Assembly: GCA_027494165.1 (NCBI GenBank)
Contig: JAOSJM010000001.1
Coordinates: 558,001 to 622,000, forward strand
Length of the DNA: 64,000 bases
Reading direction: 5' to 3'
Origin: Acidimicrobiia bacterium
GTDB lineage: Bacteria > Actinomycetota > Acidimicrobiia > IMCC26256 > JAOSJM01
The position numbers and the translations under genes were made by a program. Shown here piece after piece: positions 45,424-53,211 of this stretch; positions within the stretch are counted from its first letter, which is position 1, and every line of letters starts with the position of its first letter. The notes below the pieces were generated by a model, which was not told where the DNA came from, did no database searches, and saw only the letters and a list, made by a program, of their open reading frames with translations.

Positions 45424-45473
45424 CGCGTTGGCGCGATCCGGACACCCCCACGGGCGCGGATCGCGCCAACGCG
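45424..45473. repeat. Dispersed inverted repeat, copy 2
   Basis: CGCGTTGGCGCGATCC...GGATCGCGCCAACGCG with arms of about 16 bp, the best-preserved copy of the element at 21471. It lies 75 bases after the stop of the haem-oxygenase-fold gene in the gap before the convergent GerMN gene. Confidence 0.7.
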
Positions 45474-45483
45474 GAGGGTGTCG

Positions 45484-45530
45484 CGCGTTGGCGATCCGGA
45501 TATCCCCACGGGGCGGATCGCGCCAACGCG
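45484..45530. repeat. Dispersed inverted repeat, copy 3
   Basis: Directly follows copy 2 with 10 bases between. Same sequence with a few bases missing (CGCGTTGGCGATCC on the left arm). The right arm GGATCGCGCCAACGCG is intact. Two copies in tandem would give two successive hairpins. Confidence 0.65.
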
Positions 45531-45595
45531 GAGGGCGGGAGGAGAGGTGCCCCGGGCGGGCCCCGGACCGGGTCCACCCCTGGCGGGCCCGCCGG

Positions 45596-46480
45596 CTACG
45601 GGCTCATCCGCAGCGGGATCTCCATCAGGTGCTGCTGGGAGCCGTCCCGGGGCGAGATCTCGTAGACGATGAGCGCCCCGAGTCCCTCGCGATCCACGGA
45701 GAAGTCGATCGTGAGCTCGAAGGGCCCCCACTGGCCCATCTCCTCCATGGCCGCCGTCGTGAACCCCTCCTCGAGGATCAGCCCGTCGGGGTCCGTGAGC
45801 GTGTAGTTGACGGTGCCCTCGAAGGTGTTGGCGATCCCCGACACCGACAGCGGAGACGTCACCTCCTCGCCGGGGACCGGGGACTCCACGAGGATCATCG
45901 GGGTCACGTTGGCGGCGTCGGCCCGGGTGAGGTCGGCCGCCGGCACCCCCTCACCGCCCACGTACTCGACCGGCTCGCCGTCGAGCGCGAGGCTCACCCG
46001 CTCGATGTCGGGGAACGCCGTGAGCGTGAACACCACCTGGGCGACCCGGGCCTGCATCGAGAGGCTCCCACCGCCGGACTGGAACGCCGCCGTGAGGTCG
46101 ACCGTGGCCACCCCGTCCGTCACGTCCACCCCGAGGAGCTCGGTGCCCTTGGGGATCTCCGTGCCCATCCCGATCTCGGTCTCGAACTCGTCGGGCCCGG
46201 CGAGGAGCGCCTCGACCGCGTCGGTCGGCGTGGACCCTGGGGCGCCGGCCGCGGCGACCGCCTCGTTCCACACGAAGTAGACGGTCAGCGCTGTCTCATC
46301 CGGGGCCGCGGTCGTCGTTGGCCCCGCGGTGGTCGACGGGCCGGCCGTGGTGGTCACCGCCGGGGCGGAGGTGGTGGTCCCGGAGGTGTCCTCGGCGTCG
46401 TCGTCACCGCAGCCGGCCAGGACGAGGGCCAGCGCGCCGAGCACGGCGACGGGCCGGATCACGATCGAGCGCCTGGACAT
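45596..46480 (-). CDS. GerMN and Gmad2 domain lipoprotein
   Basis: 294 residues. The lipobox ALVLAGCGDDD is followed by a Thr/Ala/Pro spacer (to about residue 60). The GerMN domain (LTVYFVWNEAVAAA, DAVEALLAGP, GVATVDLTAAFQSGGGSLSM, QVVFTLTAFPDIERVSLALD) comes next. The C-terminal immunoglobulin-like Gmad2 domain (MILVESPVPGEEVTSPLSVS, ANTFEGTVNYTLTD) ends the protein. Such proteins sit on the outer face of the membrane and probably bind cell-wall or signalling components; GerM homologues act in spore cortex or envelope assembly. Complete and unbroken. Confidence 0.88.
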   Translation of the reverse strand: MSRRSIVIRPVAVLGALALVLAGCGDDDAEDTSGTTTSAPAVTTTAGPSTTAGPTTTAAPDETALTVYFVWNEAVAAAGAPGSTPTDAVEALLAGPDEFETEIGMGTEIPKGTELLGVDVTDGVATVDLTAAFQSGGGSLSMQARVAQVVFTLTAFPDIERVSLALDGEPVEYVGGEGVPAADLTRADAANVTPMILVESPVPGEEVTSPLSVSGIANTFEGTVNYTLTDPDGLILEEGFTTAAMEEMGQWGPFELTIDFSVDREGLGALIVYEISPRDGSQQHLMEIPLRMSP

Positions 46481-46586
46481 GACGGACCTCCCCGCAACGC
46501 GGTCTCCGAGTCGAGGCTCGCGCCCTCACCATGGTGCCATCCAGGGTCCGAATGCCCCATGGAGTGACCGAAGGTCCCGGAGCGTG

Positions 46587-46625
46587 TCGTCTCGCGACAG
46601 GTGCCGTCTCGTCTCGCGACAGGTG
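46587..46625 (+). promoter_or_regulatory. Two 17-bp direct repeats TCGTCTCGCGACAGGTG
   Basis: Exact copies at 46587-46603 and 46609-46625, 22 bases from start to start (about two helical turns), 51 bases upstream of the acyl-CoA ligase ATG. Each contains the palindrome TCGCGA. The phasing suits cooperative binding of a regulator on one face of DNA. Confidence 0.55.
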
Positions 46626-46675
46626 GGCGTTACAGTCGGTGTGCCGCGGCATGCCGGACCGGCAGGGGGGACGAC

Positions 46676-48202
46676 ATGGCGGAGCTCGGCTTCACTGCCC
46701 ACGCGGGGACCATGCCGGACAAGCCGGCCCTGGTGCTCGGCGACGATCGCCGTACCTTCGCCGAGCTCGACGGGCGCTCGACGAGGCTGGCCCACGCGCT
46801 CGCCGACCAGGGGGTCGCCGAGCGTGGCCGGGTGGCGATGATGCTCCCGAACGGCTTCGAGCTCGCCGAGACCGGGCTCGCCGCCGCCAAGCTCGGAGCG
46901 TCGGTCGTCCCGGTGAACTGGCATCTCAAGGCCGACGAGCTGGCGTGGATCCTCGAGGACTCGGGCGCGTCGGTGCTCGTGGCCCACGGCACCCTGCGCT
47001 CCGCCTACGACCGGGCCCGCGCCGCGGAGGCCTGCGACCTCCTCGTGGTCGCGGGCGATGGCACCGAGCCGTCCTACGAGGCGGCGATCGCCGCGGTGCC
47101 GGCGGGCGTCCCCCACCTGGCGGCCGAGACCATGGCCTCCCCGGTCTTCTACATGTCGGGGACGACCGGGCGCCCCAAGGGCGTCGTCCACGGGTACCTG
47201 GACCGGGAGCGGTCGCGGATGGCCCAGCTCGGGCAGGTACAGCTCTGGGGCTGGACCGCCGACGACGTGTACCTGCTCTCCGGCCCCGCGTACCACGCGG
47301 GCCCCGGCGGCTACCTCATGGCCGCGCTCTTCGTCGGGGCGACCACCGTGATCCTCCCGCACTTCGACGCCCGGGAGTGGCTCCAGGCCGTCTCGACGCA
47401 CCGGGGGACCATCAGCTTCATGGTTCCGGCCCACTTCATCCGGATCCTCGAGGTGCCGGAGGAGGAGCGGGCCCGTCACGACCTGTCGAGCCTGCGCCTG
47501 ATCGTGCACGGCGGCGCGCCCTGCCCCGTACCGGTGAAGCGGCGCATCATCGACGCTCTGGCTCCGGCCGAGATCTGGGAGCTGTACGGCGCCAGCGAGG
47601 GTGGCGCGACCCGCATCTCGCCCCGGGAGTGGCTGGAGCATCCGGGCAGCGTCGGGACCCCGTGGCCGGGGGTCGAGGTCCGGATCCTCGACGGCGACGG
47701 TCGCCCCCTGCCCCCGGGACGGACCGGCATCGTCCACATCCGCCCCGCCGGGGGCGCACGCTTCCACTACCACGACGACGAGGAGAAGACCGCGGGGGCG
47801 TGGCACGACGACGCCTTCACCGTGGGCGACGTCGGGTACCTCGACGAGGACGGCTACCTCTACCTCACCGACCGGGCCACCGACATGGTGATCCGCGGGG
47901 GCGTCAACGTGTACCCGCGCGAGATCGAGGAGGTCCTCCACCGGCACCCCGAGGTCGTCGACTGCGCCGTGTTCGGTGTCCCCGACGAGCGCCTCGGCGA
48001 GAACCTCGCGGCGCTGGTGGAGACGCGCCGGCCCGTGCGGCCCGACGAGCTGCAGGCGTGGTGCCGGGAGCGCCTCGCGGACTTCAAGGTGCCCGCCCTC
48101 GTCCGGATCGTCGACGAGTTGCCCCGGCAGCCCAACGGCAAGGTGCTGAAGCGACTCCTGCGGCAGGGGGCCTGGGACGACCGCGACCGCGAGATCGGCT
48201 GA
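46676..48202 (+). CDS. Acyl-CoA synthetase (AMP-binding)
   Basis: 508 residues from the ATG at 46676 (CAGGGGGGACGAC ribosome site). P-loop FYMSGTTGRPKGVVHG; pocket motif WELYGASEGGATRISPREWL; hinge YLYLTDRATDMVIRGGVNVY; catalytic Lys in RQPNGKVLKRLLRQGAW. Intact and typical of the short/medium-chain or bile-acid-CoA-ligase-like branch. It should activate a carboxylic acid to its CoA ester at the start of a beta-oxidation route, and lies 69 bases upstream of a patatin-like lipase, which could release the acid. Confidence 0.92.
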   Translation: MAELGFTAHAGTMPDKPALVLGDDRRTFAELDGRSTRLAHALADQGVAERGRVAMMLPNGFELAETGLAAAKLGASVVPVNWHLKADELAWILEDSGASVLVAHGTLRSAYDRARAAEACDLLVVAGDGTEPSYEAAIAAVPAGVPHLAAETMASPVFYMSGTTGRPKGVVHGYLDRERSRMAQLGQVQLWGWTADDVYLLSGPAYHAGPGGYLMAALFVGATTVILPHFDAREWLQAVSTHRGTISFMVPAHFIRILEVPEEERARHDLSSLRLIVHGGAPCPVPVKRRIIDALAPAEIWELYGASEGGATRISPREWLEHPGSVGTPWPGVEVRILDGDGRPLPPGRTGIVHIRPAGGARFHYHDDEEKTAGAWHDDAFTVGDVGYLDEDGYLYLTDRATDMVIRGGVNVYPREIEEVLHRHPEVVDCAVFGVPDERLGENLAALVETRRPVRPDELQAWCRERLADFKVPALVRIVDELPRQPNGKVLKRLLRQGAWDDRDREIG

Positions 48203-48271
48203 CGCCGGCGCGGGCCCGCCTCGCCCCGACGGGCCTCGCGACGCCCGGCTCCGGGACGCGAGAATGGGACC

Positions 48272-49402
48272 GTGCTCGGCACGGTGCTCGACATCTTCCG
48301 CCTCCGCCAGTACTTCAACGTCGCCACCGTGACACGCCAGCTCGCCGAAGGGATACGAGAGGACGCGACCTTCGTCGACCTCGTGCGCCGGGCCATGCTC
48401 CCGCTGCCCTTCGATCGGGTTCGGCCCGTCGACCCCCACCCCTTCCCGCCCTTCGAGCAGCGGTGCCTCGAGGAACGGCAAGGCTCCCGGCTGGGAGTCG
48501 TGGCGACGGGCGGGAGCGGCGCGCTCGCCTCGGTCGTCGGCGTGGCCCGGGCCCTGGAGGAGTCGGGGATCCGGCCCGCGGTGATCTCGGTGTGCTCGGG
48601 CTCGGCCCTGTACGGCTTCCCGATCGCCGCGGGCGTTCCCGCCGACACGGTCGCGTCGTTCGTGCTGTCGCTCCGTCCCGAGGAGTACGTCGACGTCGAC
48701 TGGGCGAAGGTCCTGGCCCTCCTTCCCACGGCGGGACGGGGCTTCGGCGGGATCCTCAGGGGCGAGGCCATCGAGCGGCGCTTCGAGGACCTGCTCGGTG
48801 ACATGACGCTGCGAGACCTGCCCGTCCCCGCGTACGCGCCCATCTGGAACATCGAGGAGAACCGGGTCGAGTACCTCGGTCCGAGCACCCACCCCGATGT
48901 GACCGTGGTCCGGGCCATGCACATGGCGATCGCGCTGCCGCTCTTCTTCGAGCCGGTCCGGCTCGGCGACGGGTACTGGTGCGACGGCGGGATCGTCGAC
49001 ATCTTCCCGGTCCACCCCGTCCTCGACATCGAGGAGCGATGCGACGTCGTCCTCGCCGTCAACGGCTTCTACCCGAGCGGGTTCGCCGGCGAGGACGCCC
49101 GGGGTTGGCAGGACCGGGCCGCGAGCATCCTGCACGTCGCCAGCCAGGTCCGCACCTGCCAGCAGGTGGAGCTGGCCCGTGAGAACCTGGCCCGGCTCGA
49201 GCGTGAGACCGAGCTGCTCATGATCGACCCGGTCCCGTACTCGAAGGTCCGGGGGGCCGGCTTCTACCGGCAGTTCGTCGACACCTCCGAGTGGCCCGAC
49301 TTCATGCGGGCCGGCAGGGACGAGGCCCTCCGCGTGCTTCGCGGCGCGCCCGCCCCGGCGGGGGAGACGAATCGCGGCATCGCGACCGCCCCCGCGCCGT
49401 AG
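48272..49402 (+). CDS. Patatin-like phospholipase
   Basis: 376 residues from the GTG at 48272. The oxyanion loop is GVVATGGSGALASVVGVARA, the nucleophile lies in ISVCSGSALYGFP (G-x-S-x-G-like, S-G-S-A), and the catalytic Asp in GYWCDGGIVDIFPV. These make the Ser-Asp dyad of the patatin family, which hydrolyses acyl esters of lipids. The first glycine of the GxSxG box is replaced by Cys, which is unusual. It is probably co-transcribed with the ligase upstream and is convergent with the acyl-CoA dehydrogenase at 49450. Confidence 0.88.
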   Translation: MLGTVLDIFRLRQYFNVATVTRQLAEGIREDATFVDLVRRAMLPLPFDRVRPVDPHPFPPFEQRCLEERQGSRLGVVATGGSGALASVVGVARALEESGIRPAVISVCSGSALYGFPIAAGVPADTVASFVLSLRPEEYVDVDWAKVLALLPTAGRGFGGILRGEAIERRFEDLLGDMTLRDLPVPAYAPIWNIEENRVEYLGPSTHPDVTVVRAMHMAIALPLFFEPVRLGDGYWCDGGIVDIFPVHPVLDIEERCDVVLAVNGFYPSGFAGEDARGWQDRAASILHVASQVRTCQQVELARENLARLERETELLMIDPVPYSKVRGAGFYRQFVDTSEWPDFMRAGRDEALRVLRGAPAPAGETNRGIATAPAP

Positions 49403-49449
49403 ACGGCGTCCGGCCGGCCGGATCCCGAGCGGGGCGGCCCGACGGTGGC

Positions 49450-50448
49450 CTACAGCAGCACGTCGGCGAGACGGTCGTGGTGCCAGGACGTCGTGCCGAG
49501 CAGGTGCTCGGAGCCGTAGGCCCGGCGGATGAAGAGGTGCAGGTCGTGCTCCCAGGTGAAGCCGATGCCGCCGTGGACCTGGATGCCGTCCCTGGCGGCC
49601 CGCCGCGCCGCGTTCCCGGCCGCCGCCTTGGCCACGTGGGCGGCCCGGTGCCGGTCGGGGTCGTCGTCGTCGAAGGTCATCGCCGCGTAGTGGACGGCGG
49701 CCCGGGCCCGCTCGACCGCCAGCGACACGTCGGCCAGCTTGTGCTGCACGGCCTGGAACGAGCCGATCGGCACGTCGAACTGGATCCGCTCCCTGGCGTA
49801 CCGGACCGCCATCTCGAGCATCCGCCCGGCCGTACCCACCATCTCGGCGGCCAGCGCGATCCACGCCCACTCGAGGGCACCCTGCAGGCTCTCGGGGTCG
49901 AGCGGGACCGTGGGTCCCGTCGTCGCGGAGACGTCGACCTCGAAGAGCCGGCGTGACGGGTCCACGGTGGCGACGCGGCGGACGGGGAGCTCCCGGGCCG
50001 CGGACATCGTGAGCGTCGGGCCCGGGGAGACCACGGCGACCCAGTCGACCCGGTCGGCCTCGGGTACGAAGGTCTTCGCCGGATCCGGGTTCGGCACCCA
50101 CGTGCCGTCGGCCCCGGCGAGGGCGACGGTCCCGGTGGCCTCCCCGGCGAGCACGGCCGGGAGCACCTGCTCGTCGGCCGTCGCGGCGAGCAGCGGCGCG
50201 AGCAGCCCCACCGTGGGGAAGAAGGTGCCGGGGGCTGCGACCGCGCCGGTCTCCTCGAGGACCAGGCACAGGTCGGTCAGGTCCCCGGCGCCGAGCGCCT
50301 GGAGGTCACGGAGCCGGTCCGAGAGCGGGTCGGCCACCGCCGGATCCTCGATGTGCCGGCGAACGAGCGAGGTCGGACACTCCCTGGCGAGCAGGGCGCG
50401 AGCCGTGTCCCGCAGCAGCTCCTGCTCCTCGGTGAGGGAGAAGTCCAT
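49450..50448 (-). CDS. Acyl-CoA dehydrogenase, short form (FadE beta-type)
   Basis: 332 residues from the ATG at 50448. DFSLTEEQELLRDTARALLA starts the helical domain; the middle domain is degenerate. The C-terminal domain is good: IQFDVPIGSFQAVQHKLADV, then GIQVHGGIGFTWEHDLHLFI. It is shorter than the usual 380 residues and weak in FAD-contact motifs. This is how the partner subunits of heteromeric dehydrogenases (FadE pairs for steroid side chains) look. The likely alpha partner is the gene at 51060 on the same strand, separated by the tandem array. Confidence 0.87.
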   Translation of the reverse strand: MDFSLTEEQELLRDTARALLARECPTSLVRRHIEDPAVADPLSDRLRDLQALGAGDLTDLCLVLEETGAVAAPGTFFPTVGLLAPLLAATADEQVLPAVLAGEATGTVALAGADGTWVPNPDPAKTFVPEADRVDWVAVVSPGPTLTMSAARELPVRRVATVDPSRRLFEVDVSATTGPTVPLDPESLQGALEWAWIALAAEMVGTAGRMLEMAVRYARERIQFDVPIGSFQAVQHKLADVSLAVERARAAVHYAAMTFDDDDPDRHRAAHVAKAAAGNAARRAARDGIQVHGGIGFTWEHDLHLFIRRAYGSEHLLGTTSWHHDRLADVLL

Positions 50449-50454
50449 GTCTAT

Positions 50455-51041
50455 GGTCGCCCTCGCTGCGGGACCGGGGTACCCGGTCCCGCGGTCGCTC
50501 GGGCTCCGTGCTCGCTCGCCGGGGCGGCTCGCTCGCGTGGGGTGCGAGCGTTGGGGGAGGGTCGGTGGTGGTGTCGGTGGTCGCCCTCGCTGCGGGACCG
50601 GGGTACCCGGTCCCGCGGTCGCTCGGGACTCCGTGCTCGCTCGCCGGGGCGGCTCGCTCGCGTGCGGGTGCGAGCGTTGGGGGAGGGTCGGTGGTGGTGT
50701 CGGTGGTCGCCCTCGCTGCGGGACCGGGGTACCCGGTCCCGCGGTCGCTCGGGGCTCCGTGCTCGCTCGCCGGGTGCGGCTCGCTCGCGTGTGGGTGCGA
50801 GCGTTGGGGGAGGGTCGGTGGTGGTGTCGGTGGTCGCCCTCGCTGCGGGACCGGGGTACCCGGTCCCGCGGTCGCTCGGGCTCCGTGCTCGCTCGCCGGT
50901 GCGGCTCGCTCGCGTGTGGGTGCGAGCGTTGGGGGAGGGTCGGTGGTGGTGTCGGTGGTCGCCCTCGCTGCGGGACCGGGGTACCCGGTCCCGCGGTCGC
51001 TGCGGGCTCCGTGCTCGCTCGCCGGCGCGGCTCGCTCGCGC
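50455..51041. repeat. Tandem array of five ~125-bp repeats between two acyl-CoA dehydrogenase genes
   Basis: Units start at 50455, 50579, 50705, 50832 and 50957 (124-127 bases each); the last is partial. Each unit contains the hairpin GCGGGACCGGG-GTA-CCCGGTCCCGC with perfect 11-bp arms, then CTCGCTCGCCGG and GGGGGAGGGTCGGTGGTGG. Units differ by only a few bases and small indels. The array fills almost all of the 611-base gap. It is nominally open on the minus strand, giving Pro/Arg/Thr-rich repeats, but this looks like a by-product of repetition. It is not a CRISPR, since no variable spacers exist. Confidence 0.92.
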
Positions 51042-51059
51042 CCATCCGTTCCCCCACCG

Positions 51060-52235
51060 TCACGACCGGGGAAGGCCCAGCACCCGCTGGGCGATGATGT
51101 TGCGCTGGACCTCGGACGTCCCGCCGGCGATGGTGCTGGCGAAGCCGACGAAGAAGCCGGTGCTCCAGCGTCCCCCCTCCTCCCCGCGCTCGGGATCCAC
51201 GACCGACCCGTAGGCGCCCTGGAGCTCCATGCCCAGCTCGTAGAGCGACTGGCCGAGCTCTGACGTGGCCATCTTCAGGTAGGAGTGCTCCGGGGCCGAG
51301 CTGGCCCGGGCGAAGCCGGCGAACCCCTTGTACCCGAGGGCCCGGAGGCTGGCGGCCTCCTCGTAGGCGGTCGCCAGCCTCCGCCGCACGGTCGGGTCGC
51401 CGGCGACGCCGCGCCGGCGGGCCAGGTCGACGAGGTCGGTGATCGTGCGCTCCAGGCGGGCCACGCCCTCCACCCACAGGCCGGCCCGCTCGTGCGCGAG
51501 CGAGCCGGTCGTGATGCGCCAACCGTCGTGCAGCCCACCGACGAGGTGCTCGCGGGGCACCACGACGTCGGTGAAGAACACCTCGGCGAAGTCGGCGGCG
51601 CCGGTGATGTGCCGGAGCGGCCGGACCTCGATCCCCGGGGTGTCCATGTCGACGATGAGCAGGCTGATGCCGCGGTGCTTCGGGGCCGCCGGGTCGGTGC
51701 GGACGTAGCAGAAGCACCGCTGGGCGACGGTGGCGTAGCTCGTCCAGACCTTCTGGCCGTTCACCACGAACCGGTCGTCGTGCACCTCCGCCCGGGTCCG
51801 GAGCGAGGCGAGGTCCGAGCCGGCGTTCGGCTCGCTCATCCCGATGCACCAGATCGTGTCGCCCCTGATCGCGGCCGGCGCAAGCCGTCGCTGCTCCTCG
51901 TTCCCGAACTCGAGCAGGCTTGGGGCGACGATGCCGTGGCCGGGGAAGTGGAGCGAGCGGGGGATGCCCCGGTGGGCCATCTCCTCGAGGTAGACGAGCG
52001 TCTGGACCGGCGTCGCGTTCCGCCCGCCGAGCTCGGGCGGGTAGCCGGGGATCATCCAGCCGTGGTCGAAGAGCGTGGCCTGCCACTCCCGGGCCCACCG
52101 GGGGATGACGTCGTCGCCGGCGTCACCGGTCCGGAAGTCGCGCAGGACCCGGGCCTCGGGGGGCGCGTGCGCCTCGAGGAAGGCGACGAGCTCGTCCCGG
52201 AACACCTCCTCGTCCGGTCCCCAGGCCAGCTTCAC
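51060..52235 (-). CDS. Acyl-CoA dehydrogenase (FadE alpha-type)
   Basis: 391 residues from the GTG at 52235. GWMIPGYPPELGGRNATPVQ, WCIGMSEPNAGSDLASLRTR (FAD contact), RFVVNGQKVWTSYATVAQRC, and the C-terminal STIAGGTSEVQRNIIAQRVL. Full length and intact. It is similar in layout to the dehydrogenase at 28553. It probably pairs with the short form at 49450. A perfect TGACG-N4-CGTCA palindrome lies about 113 bases upstream. Confidence 0.92.
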   Translation of the reverse strand: MKLAWGPDEEVFRDELVAFLEAHAPPEARVLRDFRTGDAGDDVIPRWAREWQATLFDHGWMIPGYPPELGGRNATPVQTLVYLEEMAHRGIPRSLHFPGHGIVAPSLLEFGNEEQRRLAPAAIRGDTIWCIGMSEPNAGSDLASLRTRAEVHDDRFVVNGQKVWTSYATVAQRCFCYVRTDPAAPKHRGISLLIVDMDTPGIEVRPLRHITGAADFAEVFFTDVVVPREHLVGGLHDGWRITTGSLAHERAGLWVEGVARLERTITDLVDLARRRGVAGDPTVRRRLATAYEEAASLRALGYKGFAGFARASSAPEHSYLKMATSELGQSLYELGMELQGAYGSVVDPERGEEGGRWSTGFFVGFASTIAGGTSEVQRNIIAQRVLGLPRS

Positions 52236-52347
52236 GGGTGCGCCCCCGCTCCGCCGGGTGCCTCCCCGTGGCAGACGGCGCGACGGTCCGGGCTGGCCAT
52301 CTCCCCCCGATGCTCCTGCGGCGGCGCCGGCCGTGGTCCGGCGATGC

Positions 52348-52361
52348 TGACGTCGGCGTCA
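52348..52361 (-). promoter_or_regulatory. Perfect TGACG-N4-CGTCA site upstream of the acyl-CoA dehydrogenase (site 7)
   Basis: GCTGACGTCGGCGTCAGC at 52346-52363. On the minus strand CTAGGCT immediately precedes TGACG, matching the -10/operator layout seen at site 1. It also lies 40 bases past the end of the enoyl-CoA hydratase gene. Confidence 0.65.
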
Positions 52362-52401
52362 GCCTAGCGGGGCGCCGGCCGGCTCGGGCAACTCCGTCCC
52401 C

Positions 52402-53195
52402 TCAGCGTCCGGTGAAGCGCGCGTCGCGCTTCTCCCGGAACGCCGTCATCCCCTCCACCAGGTCGGACGCCGTCGTCGCGAGGGCCTGGAAGTGCCCCTC
52501 GGTCTCGAGCGACGCCGCCAGGCCGGTCTCGAAGCTGGCGTTGAGGAGGCGCTTCGACAGGCCGAGCGACCGGGTCGGGCCGGCCGCGAGCCGAGCCGCC
52601 AGGGCCGTGGCCTCCCGATCCAGCTCGGCGGCCGGGACGCACCGGTACGCCAGGCCGAGGTCGACGGCCTCCTGGCCGGCGCAGCCCTCGCCGAGCATCA
52701 CCATGGCCTTGGCCCGGGGAGCCCCACGAGGCGTGGGAGGAGGTACGCGCCCCCGGCGTCGACCACGAGACCCCAGCGGGCGAACGACCAGAGGAACCGG
52801 GTGCGCTCGTGGACGAGCACGAAGTCGCAGGCCAGCGCCAGGTGGGCGCCGGGCCCGACGGCCGTGCCGTTCACGGCGGCCACCGTGGGCTTGTCGAGCT
52901 CCCACAGCTCCCGCACGAGCGCCTGCACGCCGACCCGCAGCGCCTCGGAGGTCGATCGGGTCTCGAAGTCGCCGCCACCGGCCCGGGCGACGGTGGACGC
53001 CGAGAGGTCCATGCCGGCGCAGAAGGCGTCACCGGTCCCGGTGATCAGCACGGCCCGCACCTCCGGGTCGGCCCGGCCCGCCCGCACCGCTCCGACGAGC
53101 GCGTCGCGCATCTCGACCGTGAGCGCGTTCCTGGCCTCGGGGCGGTCGAGGGTGATGCGGCAGACGTGGTCGTCACCGGTCTCGACGCGGATCAT
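52402..53195 (-). CDS. Enoyl-CoA hydratase/isomerase family protein, one frameshift
   Basis: Starts at the ATG at 53195. VCRITLDRPEARNALTVEMR and VLITGTGDAFCAGMDLSAST form the first half with the oxyanion-hole Gly. KPTVAAVNGTAVGPGAHLAL is the second conserved block. A slip near 52720 separates LLPRLVGLP from RAKAMVMLGEGCAGQEAVDL and the C-terminal helices to 52402. Corrected length is about 264 residues. It would hydrate or isomerise 2-enoyl-CoA made by the dehydrogenases. It is downstream of the thiolase on the same strand with only 16 bases between, so they form one operon. Confidence 0.87.
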
Positions 53196-53211
53196 GCGGT
53201 GCTCCCCTCCG

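Noticed and set aside
50455..51041. CRISPR array
   Set aside because: The whole 125-bp unit repeats; there are no short repeats with variable spacers and no cas genes nearby.
49450..52098. A long minus-strand frame linking the repeat array and the short acyl-CoA dehydrogenase into one protein
   Set aside because: The part before the ATG at 50448 encodes only low-complexity Pro/Arg/Thr repeats, and the dehydrogenase N-terminus starts normally at that ATG.
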